64,000 nt of DNA from Nissolia schottii (GCA_003254905.1 QANU01016478.1:613977-677976); one strand, 5' to 3'. Shown: positions 25,317 through 38,767, counted from the stretch's first letter. The notes: generated by a model not told the origin, from the letters alone. A program made the numbers and translations.

Positions 25317-25436
25317 TTTTTTTAAGTTGCCTGCCCGGTATCCAAGGCTTTGGCTTGACTAATCCGGGTCGACCCTGGTCGCGCACCTTGGTCAAGCGAT
25401 ACCAAGCCGCTTACCACTTGGACGAACCCCGGTTGA
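25317..25436 (-). mobile_element. tRNA-derived SINE with perfect 17-bp TSD
   Basis: A 120-base GC-rich insert lies between two identical 17-base direct repeats, TTCTTTTAAAATTTTAT (25300-25316 and 25437-25453). On the minus strand the head holds an A-box-like TGGTAAGCGG and a B-box-like GGTCGACCC. The other end finishes in an A-run (T-run at 25317-25323 on the plus strand). This is the layout of a tRNA-headed SINE inserted by LINE-type target priming. The family was not identified. Confidence 0.78.
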
Positions 25437-25453
25437 TTCTTTTAAAATTTTAT

Positions 25454-27137
25454 GATTCACTATATATGAATTTAATATTTAAATCTTTAAAAATAATTTT
25501 AATGTTGAGTCGATTTGATTTGATCTGATTATAAGTGGGTTAATGCTTGACCAAATTAGAATTAAGATTTAAGAATTGATTCAGTTAAAATATTGGATCA
25601 TCATAATCTAATTCGATCATGTTCACTCCTAACTATTCTTTTGTTATTTTGGGCGCGTGAAACTAAAACCAAATTAGATGCTTGTTTTGGTATTGGTGGA
25701 TTAAAATTTAAAATGGCCAACATTACATTAGCTAGGCAGAGCTAAATTCACATATGTACCATATATGAATATGTCAATTCTTGGAGTCACCAGGGTTATA
25801 ATGATAACTACATGAGAAAAATTGAATGTAAACAGTGGACTAGTCTCATGTAAGAAACCGGTGGTTTCTTAATTTGTTGTTTTCGCTGAACTATAGTTTT
25901 CAACCTTCAAGAGCATCCAGCCTGATCCTTAATTTCATTAATATATCTCTCTCCCTTCAATTAAATTTGTCCTTTTCTTCCTTCCTTTCTTTTTTCCCAT
26001 CGATCTCCTTTATATCCCCTTCTGACCCAATGGTCTAAACAATTAGCCCCAGCTTTATGGCTTATCATCCTTTTCTTCCACTCCACTTTCAAGTTGAAAG
26101 TTTCAACTTATCTGCTCCGGTCAAGAGGGCATTTCAATAAAAATATCATATCATTTCAAAGGGTTTTTAAATTATGAATGGACGTAAGAAATGAAGAATA
26201 CAAAATTACGATGATATTTAAATATTTATATTTATATGGGTTTAATTGTGAAATTGGAATTTAAAATGCTGATTTTAAGTATTTTCATTCTCTTTTAGCA
26301 TGCACATTCTCTCCGTTGAAATTGTAACAATGTAGAGTTGATTTTAGAATTTTATTTTAAGCAACATTTATAAAGTATTACTTTAAATTAAAGGCCTTTA
26401 CTGTTAAGGGTTTAGGCATCCCTTTATAAACATTACGTAAAATAAATCTTAAAATTAATTCTACCAATTCTAATTTTAGAGGAGAAAGAGTATAACTTAA
26501 AAGTGAGAGAAAATACTCAAAATAGGTACTTTGAACTTTAATTTTAAGATCAACTCATACAAATATAAATCTTTAAATATCACAATAATCTTATAATTTT
26601 TGTTGTTTTGAGCCAAATCATAACAATATTTTTTAGAGAGTGCATTTAAAAGTTTGCATCTTTCCATAGTGTTAACTAACATAGATCACAAAACAGATCA
26701 ACTCGAGGGGGCGGGGAAAGGCGGGCAAGCCGATTTTTGTGGAACAAATTGAAAATTTTAATTTATTGGGTTAAACTCTTAACTTTTGAGTTGATTGAAT
26801 TGACTCATGGAGTGGAGTAGATTGTCTCACAGGTTGAGAAAAAAAATTTAATTATGTTTTTATTTAAATTGGGTGAAAAAAAAAAAGAGAACAACAAACC
26901 AAATCGAGGACACTAAAATGAGAAAGCCTTATATATGTGTGTGTGTACAAAATTTGATATGTTTTTCCCATTTATACAAGGATCAACATCTATTTTTAAC
27001 TCACCTAAAAAATTGACTTGTCTGATCTTGACTTATTTAAATATTATGAGTTGACATGTCTTATCTCATTTGTCATCTCTAATTCTATACTTTACAAGCC
27101 TATTATTCTCCTCCACTTTAATCATCATATAATTATC
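25454..27137. other. Intergenic, nothing recognised
   Basis: AT-rich, with scattered short open frames that show no domain. A G-rich patch near 26707-26730 is isolated. Confidence 0.4.
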
Positions 27138-28030
27138 AAAATACACATCCATTATAAGTCTAAGAAATTCCTTAGAAAATGTGTAAATTGCATTATTACT
27201 TTGGGAGCAAAAGTTTATTTTGGTCATTGTCAAATCAGTAATGAATTAATTTAATCTTTTAAAAAAATGTTTAATTTGGTTTCTACTAATTTTAAATTTG
27301 GGTCAATTTGATCCTAAACAAATAAAAATATTCAATTTAATTATATCAATTTCAAACTCAGATTAAGCCCCTATTAATTTCAAAGTCATGTCAAGTTACT
27401 CTTTTCGTGCTTAATCACTTCATAGATGTGGTTAACTACGTTTTTAGAAATGTAAATAAATAAATTAAAGATATTATTACCATTTTTTTCTCCTTTCCTA
27501 TCCATGCTCTTCTATTTCCTTCTCTCACAACTCCTCTGACACTTCCTCTTCCAATCCCTCTCTCTCTCTCTTGGGAGGATGAGGATGCAATGTTGGAGAT
27601 AAGTATAAGTGGAGCAACGATTTGGTGAGTGGTGGTGAAACTGAGCAACTGTAGATAGAGTTAGGTAGGTGCGTCAGAGGAGTTGGAGTTAGGATAGGAG
27701 AGATAAAGTGACAAAAATGTCTTTCACGTGTTTAATTATATTTTTAAAAATGTGTTTGATTATATTTATTAAGTGTTATTAAACACAAAGGGAATAATTT
27801 ATCTCGAGTTTAAAATTAACATAGATTAAATTAAATATTTTTATTTGTTATGAATTAAATTAATCCAAACTTAATATTAATAAAAGTCAAATTATATTCT
27901 TTTTAAAAAAAATTAAATTATCTCATGAATAATTTGGTACGAACCAAAATAAACTTTCACTCTCAAAATAATAAGGCAATTTACTCATTTTCAAAGGAAT
28001 TTCTTAGACTTCCACCGGGTGTGTATTTTT
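27138..28030. mobile_element. Long-TIR MITE (Mutator-like architecture)
   Basis: The left arm, about 27141-27440, is matched in inverse orientation by about 27725-28028. Shared blocks include GTCTAAGAAATTCC, AAGTTTATTTTGGT and CAAATAAAAATATT. Arms of about 300 bases flank a core of about 280 bases that is C/T-rich and includes a CTCTCTCTCT run. There is no transposase. Long terminal inverted repeats suggest a MULE-derived element. No target duplication could be fixed, so the borders are approximate. Confidence 0.75.
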
Positions 28031-31000
28031 TGTGGTACTTATGTTATAACTAAAGTAGAGGCAAATAGTAGACCTATAAAGTACTCATAAAACCATATCT
28101 ATACAAGGACACAAACCTCAGCATTTCTTCCCCTTTTTTTGTTTCTTTTCTTTACGCGTGTCAGTGGATACGTACATAATGCAGCTTGCACAATCTAAGG
28201 CTTGGAACAATATGACCCCGTAACACTGCCATGTGCCAACTGTTAGCATGGAAATGGTTCGTATAACTGCAAGCGTCCAATGTGCGCGTTGGAAAGGACA
28301 GCGAATCATCTTTGGCCACGTGTTGCGCTCTCTCATCTTTAAAGACGGGGTCTTTTTTTTTCTGTTTTGTGTTTCCCCTCTCTTTTATTGTTTGCTTCCA
28401 ACTACGTAGGACTTTTCCGTAGGGCGTCCTAGGTTCTATACTTCCCACGAAATCTGTGCCCCCGCTCAGGGAAGCAAAGATGTAACGTAAGAAGAGGTGA
28501 TAGACCCAATAATTCAATTAATCTAATTGAAGAGTCTAAAAAATTATAAATAAAGTGTATGACATATATAGATAATATGAAAATTTGTATTTGATTTGAT
28601 TCTATTCTCTCTAAAATTTTTTCTTCTCTCTTAATTTCATTTCCTCTCTTAGGAGAATTTCTATCTATCACTATCCCTTTCTAAATACAAAAAATTACAC
28701 AAAAATATAGCATTACTTTCATAATTCTTCTTATACAATTTTACTTCGCACCCAACAGTTTGATAAACCAATTCAACTTTTGCTACCTACGGACAAATGA
28801 AGAAATATGGACAAAGCATCCTCTACAATATAATATGAGAATTCTTATTTGAGAAAAATTATAAATAGGATTCATTAAAACACTAAAATGCTAAGTAGGA
28901 TTCATTTTGATTTATTTTTTAAGAGATTAATTTATATATTTTTTTTTCCACCTAAGATGTCCATTGGAGTAGTAATAATCCTCTCATAATAATTAATGTG
29001 TTTATTGATAATATAAAATAATTTTATATTATTATTTAATTATATATTATTACATAAATAAAATTAATTAAATTTTACTTTTAATTATTTTTTAATGATA
29101 AGATTCCTAATTTTATTATCTAAAATAAAGAATCGTACCTTAAAAAATTTTAATTTAAAAAATTTTAGTTATAATAAAAATCTTTTTTTCTCTTGCTAAA
29201 TTTAGTTATCAAAATTAAAATTAAAAAATTTTAATTTTGATGCGTGTTCTCATTAAATTGAAGAAATAAATTGACAAGATGACTTTAAAAAAGAAAGTAG
29301 AGTGAGGAGATTGGAATTTAATTTGAATTTTTAACTTAACGAAATGTAAGAATAATTATTAAAATGTGAGTTTAATCGTGATAAAATAAATCTCTTGCAC
29401 TGATATAATTAGTTTTTGACATATTAATAAATATATAATTTAAAAGATAAAAATCACCTTTTTATCAAATAATGAATAAGTTACTCGAAGAGTAAGACGA
29501 GAATTTCTAATGGACGCAACAGATTGCTACGCTGCCTTTGCTAGCTAGCTGACAAAACGTCCCAATAAATAATTAAAATATTAGTAATATGACAAAGACT
29601 CTCAAAATAAAAATAAGACTCAGACTCTGATTCTGATTGATTTTCTCTCTGAGCACCTATATATACACACTCAATGACGCTACAGCTTTAATGGGCCAAT
29701 CAAACCATCCCTGAAAGGTTTCGTTAGCAAGCATCATTGGAAATTGAAAGTGCCACATAAATATAGCTCAAATTGGTTCTACCCTTTTATCGTTTAGGTC
29801 GGTCTCTCATAATTTTTTCAACTATTACTATTAAAGCCTTTTCTTTCAATAAATCTGGCAATCCCAAATGTTAGTAGAAAGGGAAATAAAAATGTTGCAC
29901 GATTTGGTTTGATTTTACCATGTCACTATATGTAAAGAAGCAAGATATAGGGGGTACTGTAGTATTTAAATTAGGAGCTGGTGTCTCAACTTCATATGGA
30001 AAAGGTTGGTGTGAAAATGGCAAGTGGGTGGAGAAGAAGAAAGCAAAAGTAGAAAATTATAGTTGTTGGGATGAAGTAGCTATAGCTAGGTTCCTTTTCC
30101 TATATGGTAATTAGAGAATAGTGAATAGAGTAGATATGCTATAATGATGGACAGATGAGGTGGGAACAATGGCTGGCTTAAAGGGAAAAAAAGCAAAAGG
30201 GTACACAAGCTGTTGCATATTTTGAGTAGTTGTTCTCCAAGACTCACTGTGTGACGGGGAAGAGCTTGGGACAGAGTAATTCAGAGTCGACAGCTGTCCA
30301 GTTCTGAATAGAGAAGCTAGGCTGAATGTTCAGAGGAACATGCCCACAAAGAAAATTGTTTGAGAATCCTAAAGTATAAATTTAATTTATCTATGCATTT
30401 TAATTATATGTTTATCATATTCTCCTTGAAATATTTAAATACTTATAAAATATATTTAATATGTATTTTTATAAATAATTTTAGAAATTTTAAGATGGGT
30501 TTAGTTTTAGTTTTAGACTTTTAGTTTTGTTTTTTTATTTTTATTATTTCTTTCATAAAATTTTGAAAATAAAAATTAAAAATGAAAACTCAAATCAAAC
30601 ACAGCCTTATATTTTACACAAGCTTAACACGAGAAATACTTGTATCCTGTACGGAAGAAATTGTTTTATACACCACTTATCATCTCAACCTTTAATTTTT
30701 GTTGAGCCTATAACTTTCCGTTATTTCCAAATATGTTTTAATTGTAAAGGATGATTTGTGGAGCATGATTCTTTTTCTTCACGGAGTACAAAAGAATGAC
30801 TCGCTCAACACATTATTGTTAAACATACATATACTATCATTAAATTTTATTTGTTGAGATTCATGAACAATAAAGTTGATCCCATTCAATTTTGTTATTT
30901 GAATATACAAAAATATGTTTATATTTTGTCATTCTCTCACAACACATCATAAGACCCACTTCATAAAAATGGTTCTCACATTGTATTGTGAGAAGAGTAA

Positions 31001-31603
31001 CAATATATAAATATATTTGATTTCTTATGTTTAATAAACATTTTCCGTATTATTATATGTGCTCAAAGATAATGTATTAAAAATTCCTTTGAGCAACTAA
31101 TCTCCAATCATTTTTGTTTTTTTTACTACCCTAGCAGGTAAGGCATTAAAATTGATTGTCCAAATTAAATAGTGTATTCAATTTTTGAGATAGAAAACAT
31201 TGACTGTGTTTTTTTCTCTCTCTATTTTATAAGATTTGAACACACAACCTCTTGAAACAAGACTATGAAAAATGTCAATTGAGTTTTTAGCTCTTAAAAT
31301 CTGATCTCCAATCTTTAAAAATTCATAACTGTTTTTTTTTAATTGTATGAAAATTTATAAGTGTACAGATATGGAGAAAATATATTTGGCAACATTTATA
31401 TTCAAAATATAATTATAAACAAAGACAATAATTGTTTATAAAATCACACTATTTTAAAAAAAAAAATTCCTCTAGGTTCTTTGAAGACTTATAAAGGTAC
31501 TTATAGATTACTCATCAAAGTAATCCTCTCATCACATACTTGTGAGATACAAAATTACTTCTTATTAAATGTGTCAACTATCCTCCACTAATGTAATGAA
31601 TAT
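28031..31603. other. Long AT-rich intergenic region, no gene supported
   Basis: Both strands were checked. There are many short open frames (for example 29920-30114, 64 codons), none with a recognisable domain or good splice partners. The 28160-28470 stretch is less AT-rich and has a CACGTG near 28317, but no gene follows it. Confidence 0.45.
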
Positions 31604-31787
31604 TGACAAATGAATGAGTAGAAAGAATGAACTTTGTTACTTCCTCATTGATTAGAGAGTTGTTTATATACATTGGCTAACTTAATTACGTGCTACTGGT
31701 AGAATAGGTAATATAACTAACCCATAATAGACTAACTATTTTAACTGAATACTAGTTAGGTAATTTACACATTGTCCTAGTGTTACA
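31604..31787 (-). repeat. Left LTR of the Copia fossil
   Basis: Starts TGACAAATG and ends GTGTTACA, pairing with 35396-35579. Confidence 0.88.
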
Positions 31788-34700
31788 CTCCCTCAAGCCC
31801 AGGAGTGTGAATGTTGAGCACGCTGAACTTGGATAAATTCGCTTGGAAAGGACCAACGTGTAGTGGCTTTGTCATGATGTCTGCAAGTTGCAGAGATGAT
31901 GGCAGGGGCAGCAGATGTATGAGGCCAAATTGAAGTTTTTCTCAGACTAGATGGCAATCTAGTTCGATGTGCTTAGTTTTCTCGTGGAAGCTTGGATTCT
32001 TAGCAATGTGAATAGCTAACTGGTTGTCACAAAACAAGGATATTGGTAATGTTGGAGGGGAATCCAAGTCAGTCATCAAGTGTTGGATCCATTGAAGCTC
32101 ACATGTTGTTAAAGCAAGCGCTCTGTATTCTGCTTCAGCGGAGCTACGAGAAATTGTTGATTTCTTCTTGGACTTCCATGAAATTAAAGCTAGACCAATC
32201 ATGATGCAGTGACCTATGATTAACCTGGGAGTGTCTCTGCATCCTCCCTAATTAGAATTGCTGAAGGCTATGAGCTTCAAGTCTAAGGATGAGGAAAAGA
32301 ACAAGCCCTGAGCAGGGGACTTTTTGATGTATTGCTAGACTTTTAGTGCAACTTTGTGGTGTCTATCAGTAGGAGTAAACAAGAATTGAGTGAGTTGTTT
32401 CACAAGAAAGGAGATGTTCGATCTAGTAATTCAAGAGCATATTTGCGTTGAGTGAGGAGAATTCCTTTGGATGTTCGGGTCACTTCAAGGCCAAGGAAAT
32501 ACTTGAGAGCACCTATGTCTTTGATTTTGAATTTTGAATGTAAGAAGAAATTTGAGGAGTTACTGCAGGGTATGTGGAGTTAGTTGGATGAAATGGTTTA
32601 TCATACGTGTGAGCGCGTTGAGATGCTACCAGTGGTAATTGACTGTGAAAAGTTGAGTTTGGTGAGGGCTCAAGGTCAATGATATTGGAAATGCTGTGAA
32701 ATAGGAAAATAATCTCAAAGAACATGGCGTGTCGTGAGACAAAAAATTTTCTATAATTCATATCAAATAGTATAGGGCCTTTCATTCCTGGTTTATGGCC
32801 AAGGAATATGCATTTTCTGGACCTGGAGTCAAATTTGGTCCTCAAATTTGGATTAGTGCATGCAAAACTCAAGATGCCAAACACTTTGAGGTAACTTAGA
32901 TCAAGAAGCTTGTTTTATAGACACTCATATGGACTTTTATTGTTAATGGCAAACGATGGAAATATGTTCAGAAGGAAAGCAACATGAGAAGCTGCATAAG
33001 ACCATAATAGTTTTGGCAAGTTTCATTGAAACATTAAGGCTCGAGTAAGGTTGAGTAAGTCCTGATGTTTTCGTTCAACAATGATATTTAGTTGTGAAGT
33101 GGCTACCCACGATGTTTGATGGATTATACCTTTAGAAGCATATAATGATTTGAGGGTGAATTCTAGACAATTATCAGTTCTAATAACTTTTATGGCTTTG
33201 TGAAATCAATTTTCAATCATGGAAAAAAATTGCTTGACTAAAGGTGAAGCTTTAGCTTTGAATTTCATGAGGAATAACCAAGTGTGCCTAGAAAAGTTAT
33301 CTACTACTATTAAGAAATATTTGTGGCCATTCATTAATGCAATTGGGGCTGGACCCCAAATGTCCATGTGTACAAGCTCAAAGGAAGAGATTTAGTTATG
33401 CTAATAGGAAATGGCAAAAAAATTTGCTTTGCATATTGACATATATCACAAGAATGAGGTATAACAATAGAAATGAAAGGAAAATTATGATGCATAGTAT
33501 GTAATCTATCTTGAGACAAATGTCCTAATCTAGTGTGCCACGGGCCATTTGCAAAGGAATTCATACAAAAGTTTATTGGTAAATCTGCAGTCAAGAGTGG
33601 TTGAGGCTTTGGTTTGGAGCTTCCTTGGAGGATGTATAATTCACCTTCAACCTTACCATTGCCATTCATCCTTGATGCAATAGGATCCTAAATAATGCAC
33701 ATGGTGGATGAGAAATTGCAGTGACAAGCTAAATCTTTGGTCAATTTTGTTACTGATATGAGATTAAAATGAAATGAAGGTAAGTAGATGGCTTCATAGA
33801 GTATTAAATCAGCATAAACATGCACAATTCCTTTTATATCCGATGTGATTTGATTGCCATTAGGAAGATTAATGATGATTAGATTAGTGAATCTATAAGA
33901 TGTAAAATATGGAAAAGGTATTAGAGATGTGATCAGTTGTCCCAGTATCAAGAACCCATTGAGACTGGTTACCATTAGAATAAGGAAGAGTGGAATTGTT
34001 GTTGACAGTGACATTGGCATAAGATGGAGTAGTATTCACATATGTTAAACCAAAAGGTGGCAATAGAGCTAGAAGGCTGCAATATTGTTCTGCAGTGAAA
34101 CCAAAATTGAAACCTTGATTGTTCTGCTCCTTGTTGCTTTGCACATCAGTTTATGCATTACCACTATTAGCAACAACACAATTTACTGATTTTGGATTCC
34201 TGAACTTGTATCCATGGGGAAAGCCATGGATGTAGTAACACTGATCAATCGTATGTGCACGTTTGCCACATTTTGTACACTTAGCTCCTGAATTTTGTGA
34301 CTTATGTTGCGAACCATGACTTTAAGAATATTGAGTAGAAACTCTGTCTTGAGTCACCTTTCTTGCATCATTATAGGTTGCATTGAGCAGAATCTTGTAT
34401 CCATCAGCATTAGTAGCCAAGAATTGGCGTTCTTGTTGAAAAACGAGACCAAACAACTTGTTCAAGGATGGTAAAGGTGCTATAAGCATTTTTTGAGATC
34501 TAACTCCAAAAAATTGCTCATTTAATCCCTTTAGAAAATGTGTTACATTCATAGAATTTCATTGATCGTTGACCTTTGCAAGTGCATCACAAGAGCAACA
34601 CAAAGTACAAGTGCAAATAGGAATTGCTAGAAGCACACCGAATTCATCAAACAGAGTTTTTAATCCAGTAAAATAATTTGTGAATGATTGTTCACCTTGG

Positions 34701-35395
34701 CAAAATGAAACAATTTCTTCTTGTAAAGCTGAAATGTGGAATATATCGATTTGTGAGAATCGCTCCTGTAATTCCTTCCAAAGTGCTTTTGCATTGTCAA
34801 TCCACAAAACACTCTGAGCTATTACTGTGTTGAGAGAACACACGATTCAAGCTAAGACCATCGTGTTACATCGTTGCTAGAATAGGTAAATTGGCCTAGA
34901 AAGGAGTGGAGCTTGGATTGATCCATCAATGAATGCAAGCTTGTTCTTGGTGAGAAGGCTCATTTGCATTGACCGTTGCCAAGAGTGATAATTCATTTAA
35001 TTGAGAGGAGGAGAAATGAGTACAAGCGATCGGCTTTCGTTTGGATGCAAATAGTAAGGGCTGCTCGAATCTTGCATGCTAGCGAGAGTTTGATTTGAAG
35101 AAGGAATGATTGAGGGAACTCGTTGGTTCTCTACCGATTGAGAGACAAAAATGGTTGCATCTGATTGAGAAGCTATGGAAGAGTGATGAATCTACTTGTC
35201 ACTTTCTGAAATTTTCAAGGAATCTTGAGAATTTTGAACTCAAGAATCGAGACTTCACAATGAGCTTCTCAATCACCAACTGAAACTATAGAAATTCATC
35301 CAAGAATTGAGATGATTCTTGAAGGACTTTGCAAAATCGTAGGAGAGGTGCATAATTTGTAAGAATGTTGCGAAAGTGTGTTTGCAATGATACCA

Positions 35396-35579
35396 TGACA
35401 AATGAATGAATTGGAAAAATGAACTATGTTACTTCCTCGTTGATTAGAGAGCTGATTATATACATTGGCTAACTTAATTACCCGCTATGGGTAAAATAGT
35501 TACTCTAACTAACCTATAACAGACTAACTGTTTTAAATGAATCCTAGTTAGGTAATTTACACATTGTCCTGGTGTTAAA
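35396..35579 (-). repeat. Right LTR of the Copia fossil
   Basis: Same start as the left LTR; the tRNA-Met primer site lies immediately inside it. Confidence 0.88.
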
Positions 35580-36109
35580 TGTATTACATCTTATTATGTA
35601 GTTTAAATTTTAGATGATTTTATTCATTGCATGGATGTAGTTTATTTATTATATATTAAAATTAATAAAGTATTTGATATTGGACTTGGACGATATTAAC
35701 ATTGGATGTGTAACAAAATGGAAAATGTCCCCACAAAAATGTATGAATCATGATTATGGAAAAAAGAAAAATATAAGATGTGCACACAGAAATAATAATA
35801 TCATAAAATTAGAAAGAGTTTGAAGAAAAAAAAAAACTGTGGCAGTACTTTGCATGATATCGCCTAAAAAAAAAGGAAAGGGACCATCCAAGCACTAGGT
35901 ACGGTAGATAGGTGTCTGAGAAGAAAATGACATGAAAAAAATCTAAAGAAGGGTGACGTTAGCTTTAAGATAAAACATATCATACAAAATTATGCAACAT
36001 TGATCCACATCAACCTTATTTTGTTTCCAACACAAGCCTTTCAGATTGATAATTTTGCTTAGAACGTCCCGTTGAGGAGAAAAGGTTTCAAATCTTAGAA
36101 ATAAATAAT
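35580..36109. other. Intergenic, nothing recognised
   Basis: AT-rich sequence between the Copia fossil and the LINE fragment. An unresolved base lies just beyond, at 36113. Confidence 0.4.
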
Positions 36110-37487
36110 AATNACCTTCTAAGAAGAAAGGCAAACAGAGATCATTACACAAACCAATCTAACAACTTCCAAAACTAGTCACAAAGAGAGCAACAAACAC
36201 ACAGCCAAGCAACCAAAAACACCAAGAAAAAATAACAAAAAATAAGGCAATATTCACAACAAGCCACACCTGGCTCTTATCCCAATCCCTTCGGCTAAGC
36301 CATCAAAGTTGGGCCAGGTGCTATAGACAAAAAAATGCCTAACAACCACCAAAATCAAGGGAAAAAAAAATAAAATCCAGAAATCCGGCTAAGAATCAAA
36401 ACAAGTAAAAGAAGAAGCAAGTTCTATCAAAACACAACCAAATGAACACAAAGCATCTCTGAGAGCCCAACGGAGGGAAGGTAGGTCCACCAACAATAAC
36501 TAGTAAACCAAAAAATAAAAGAACCATAAGGGTATAACCTCAAGAGAAACAGGAGCCAACGGAAATTCACTAGCCCTTTTTCCAATAGAATCTCCATTTT
36601 CTAAGCATGGTTGGTCTTGAGACAGTTCGACAACTGCTTGTGCGAACTTTCCATCCCAACCTTTCATCCAAAACGTCAAGCCTGATCTTCATCTACCAGA
36701 TTTCTAGCTCCCAATTTGGTAGTTTATTTTCAAAAACCAAAATGTTCTTGATATTCCAAATGGACAAAGAAACCACATAAAAAGCATAACCCAACACCTT
36801 TTACCTATACTAGAAAAGCGGACACCAGACCACGATAAAAAGAAAGCCATAAGATGTAGTGGGTTGCACCAATGAAGACCCCACCACCTGAGGCATTCAT
36901 CCCACAAAAGATGAGATTTGAAGCACCCAAAAAATAGATGTCTCACCCATTCAGGCTCAGCCTCACATAGAGGGCACATAGAATTGTCAAGAGGAATGAT
37001 ATTGAACCTGCGTAACTTATCCTTTTGTATTGAGCTTTTCTTGCAAAAGGAACCAGACAAACAACTCAGCTCTTGAAGGGGCAAGGCCCTTCCACGTCAA
37101 TCTAGTCTAAGAGATCTCCATGTTAAGGTCAAGTGCTTGTTTCTAAACCTCCTTAGTGAAGGATTTGATATTGAACTTTTCAGATAGGCAAAACCTCCAA
37201 CATCTCTCATCTTTTGAACTTACACAAAGAGTAAATTGTTCCAAAAAAGTATGACAATTAAATACTATATCTTGTTCCCAAAGAAAAAGGGACCGTTTCT
37301 AACTCAGTGCCCACTCCCAAAATTGACCATTCTCCACTCCCATTTTAGCAATTAGACAAAAAAATTTACTAGAAAAACCAAACAATCTTGGGAATCTAAC
37401 TTTAAAAGGGCAATCACCTAACCACACTTGGTGCCAAAAAATAGTACTTCTCCCATTTCCAACCTTCCTCCAAATGCCTATAGCAAC
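36110..37487 (-). mobile_element. LINE fragment (zinc-binding RVT domain and 3' end)
   Basis: The minus strand at 37487-37299 reads IWRKVGNGRSTIFWHQVWLG, a typical segment after the reverse transcriptase of plant LINEs. 37084-36704 carries the zf-RVT domain (CPLCEAEPEWVRHLFFGCF). Beyond it lies a decayed tail with a T/G-rich non-coding 3' end toward 36110. The frames do not join, so it is a pseudogene. The reverse transcriptase and endonuclease are absent. It is cut at its upstream side by the MITE that begins at 37488. Confidence 0.78.
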
Positions 37488-38148
37488 CATAGTTGAAAAA
37501 CTCGGTTCGGCCCGACCAGGTCGACCCGAAACCCGGTGACCCAGCAATGGGACCGGGTCGGTTATCTGAGTGGATTGGCCACGTTTTAGACCCAGACTGA
37601 CCTGACTGATTTTTGTAAAACTCGGTGGCCCGGTCGGGTCATGGTTTGTTTTTTTTTTAATTTTTAATTTTTTTTAAAAAAAGGCAAACAACGTCGTTCA
37701 ATAAAGATTTTTTTAAAAAATTACTGTTCATCAAATTGAGTTGATTTTATAAAATATATGTTTAAGTTCCTCATTTTTGTACTTTTTTTTATTACATACA
37801 CTTGTTTTGCTGCCTTCTTGTAATAAATATTGAATACTCCTGTAAAATTGTTGTTATGTATTTTTGATTTAAAACTTGGTTTACTTATATTTAGAATTGA
37901 ACTTGCCATTTGTGATTTAGGATCTTGAATTTGTATTGTTTATGTATGATATGACATTTGAAGTTTGATTCTTACTTATATATTTTAAGTGGTTTTATGT
38001 TATGATGGATGTTTAACTAAATGCATTTTATTTATTTAAATTTTTTAATTTTTAAGGTTATATATATTTATTATTATTTTATTTATGTCCGGGTCAGTGA
38101 CCCAGCAGGGTGGTTGGGTCAAATTTCAGGTTGGGTTTTATAACTATG
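37488..38148. mobile_element. Non-autonomous hAT-type MITE
   Basis: The left end CATAGTTGAAAAACTCGG and the right end (other strand) CATAGTTATAAAACCCAACC form imperfect terminal inverted repeats. Candidate 8-base flanks ATAGCAAC (37480-37487) and CTAGCAGC (38149-38156) agree at 6 of 8 positions. Subterminal regions are rich in GGGTCG and GACCCAGCA; the core is AT-rich and non-coding. The family assignment is inferred from duplication length and end style. Confidence 0.62.
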
Positions 38149-38156
38149 CTAGCAGC

Positions 38157-38495
38157 AACAGAAAGAAATTATGTTTTGAACATTATTTACATAAAGTATC
38201 ACTTATTTTAAAGCAAAAATTCAGATTTGGTTTGTTTTAATTTTTGGTTACCTTCATCCAACATTTAAGTAAAATTAAGAAGATAATTTTTTTAAGGAAA
38301 CAAATTAAAATCGAGAAAATTAAAGTTTTTTTTTTGTTAGCTTAAGACAAGAACATGTCTTTGAATTTATCAAACATTTTGAAAATGATTAAAAAAATCA
38401 AATTACAAAAAATTTAAGAATTTAATTTAAATAATAGTTGATCATACCTTTTAATAACAATATTAATTAGTAAATATATTTAAAAATATAACTAT
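38157..38495. other. Intergenic, nothing recognised
   Basis: AT-rich gap between the MITE and the three-LTR fossil. Confidence 0.4.
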
Positions 38496-38500
38496 TAAAG

Positions 38501-38767
38501 TGTAACGATGTGAAATTGTAATAGATGAATTATGGATAGAAATGGAATGTTTATAGTATTTTCTGCATTTGTGGTATTTGAATTACAAGGAAATGGGATA
38601 GTGATAGAAAACTAGAGAGAAGAATATCCTAGAGAGAGAGGTTAGGATCAAACCAATGTCATTTTCCATACCAATGTAATCCCCTTCCTCTCCTATTTAT
38701 ACTAAATTGGGCTCCATTAATTGGGCCAATTTCTAATTCGGGCATTTATTTACTTAAGCCCGTTACA
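38501..38767 (-). repeat. LTR1 of the three-LTR fossil
   Basis: 267 bases, TGTAACGATG to CCCGTTACA. Its first 90 bases differ most from the other two copies. Confidence 0.88.

Larger units (their letters stand above)
31604..35579 (-). mobile_element. Copia LTR retrotransposon fossil, near full span
   Basis: LTRs lie at 31604-31787 and 35396-35579, about 184 bases each, both starting TGACAAATGAATGA. By eye they differ at about 23 positions (about 12%), suggesting several million years at usual plant rates. A tRNA-Met primer site (TGGTATCA on the minus strand, 35388-35395) abuts the right LTR, and a pyrimidine stretch follows the left LTR. Minus-strand parts are gag (about 34840-34320), zinc knuckle (about 34300-34210), protease (about 34140-33900), pre-integrase (about 33670-33330), integrase and reverse transcriptase remnants (about 33330-32300) and RNase H (about 32200-31940). 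It is shorter than intact relatives and broken at many points. No clear 5-base target duplication. Confidence 0.9.

Noticed and set aside
29920-30114. 64-codon frame starting MSLYVKKQDIGG
   Set aside because: No similarity recognised, no splice partners, isolated in AT-rich DNA.
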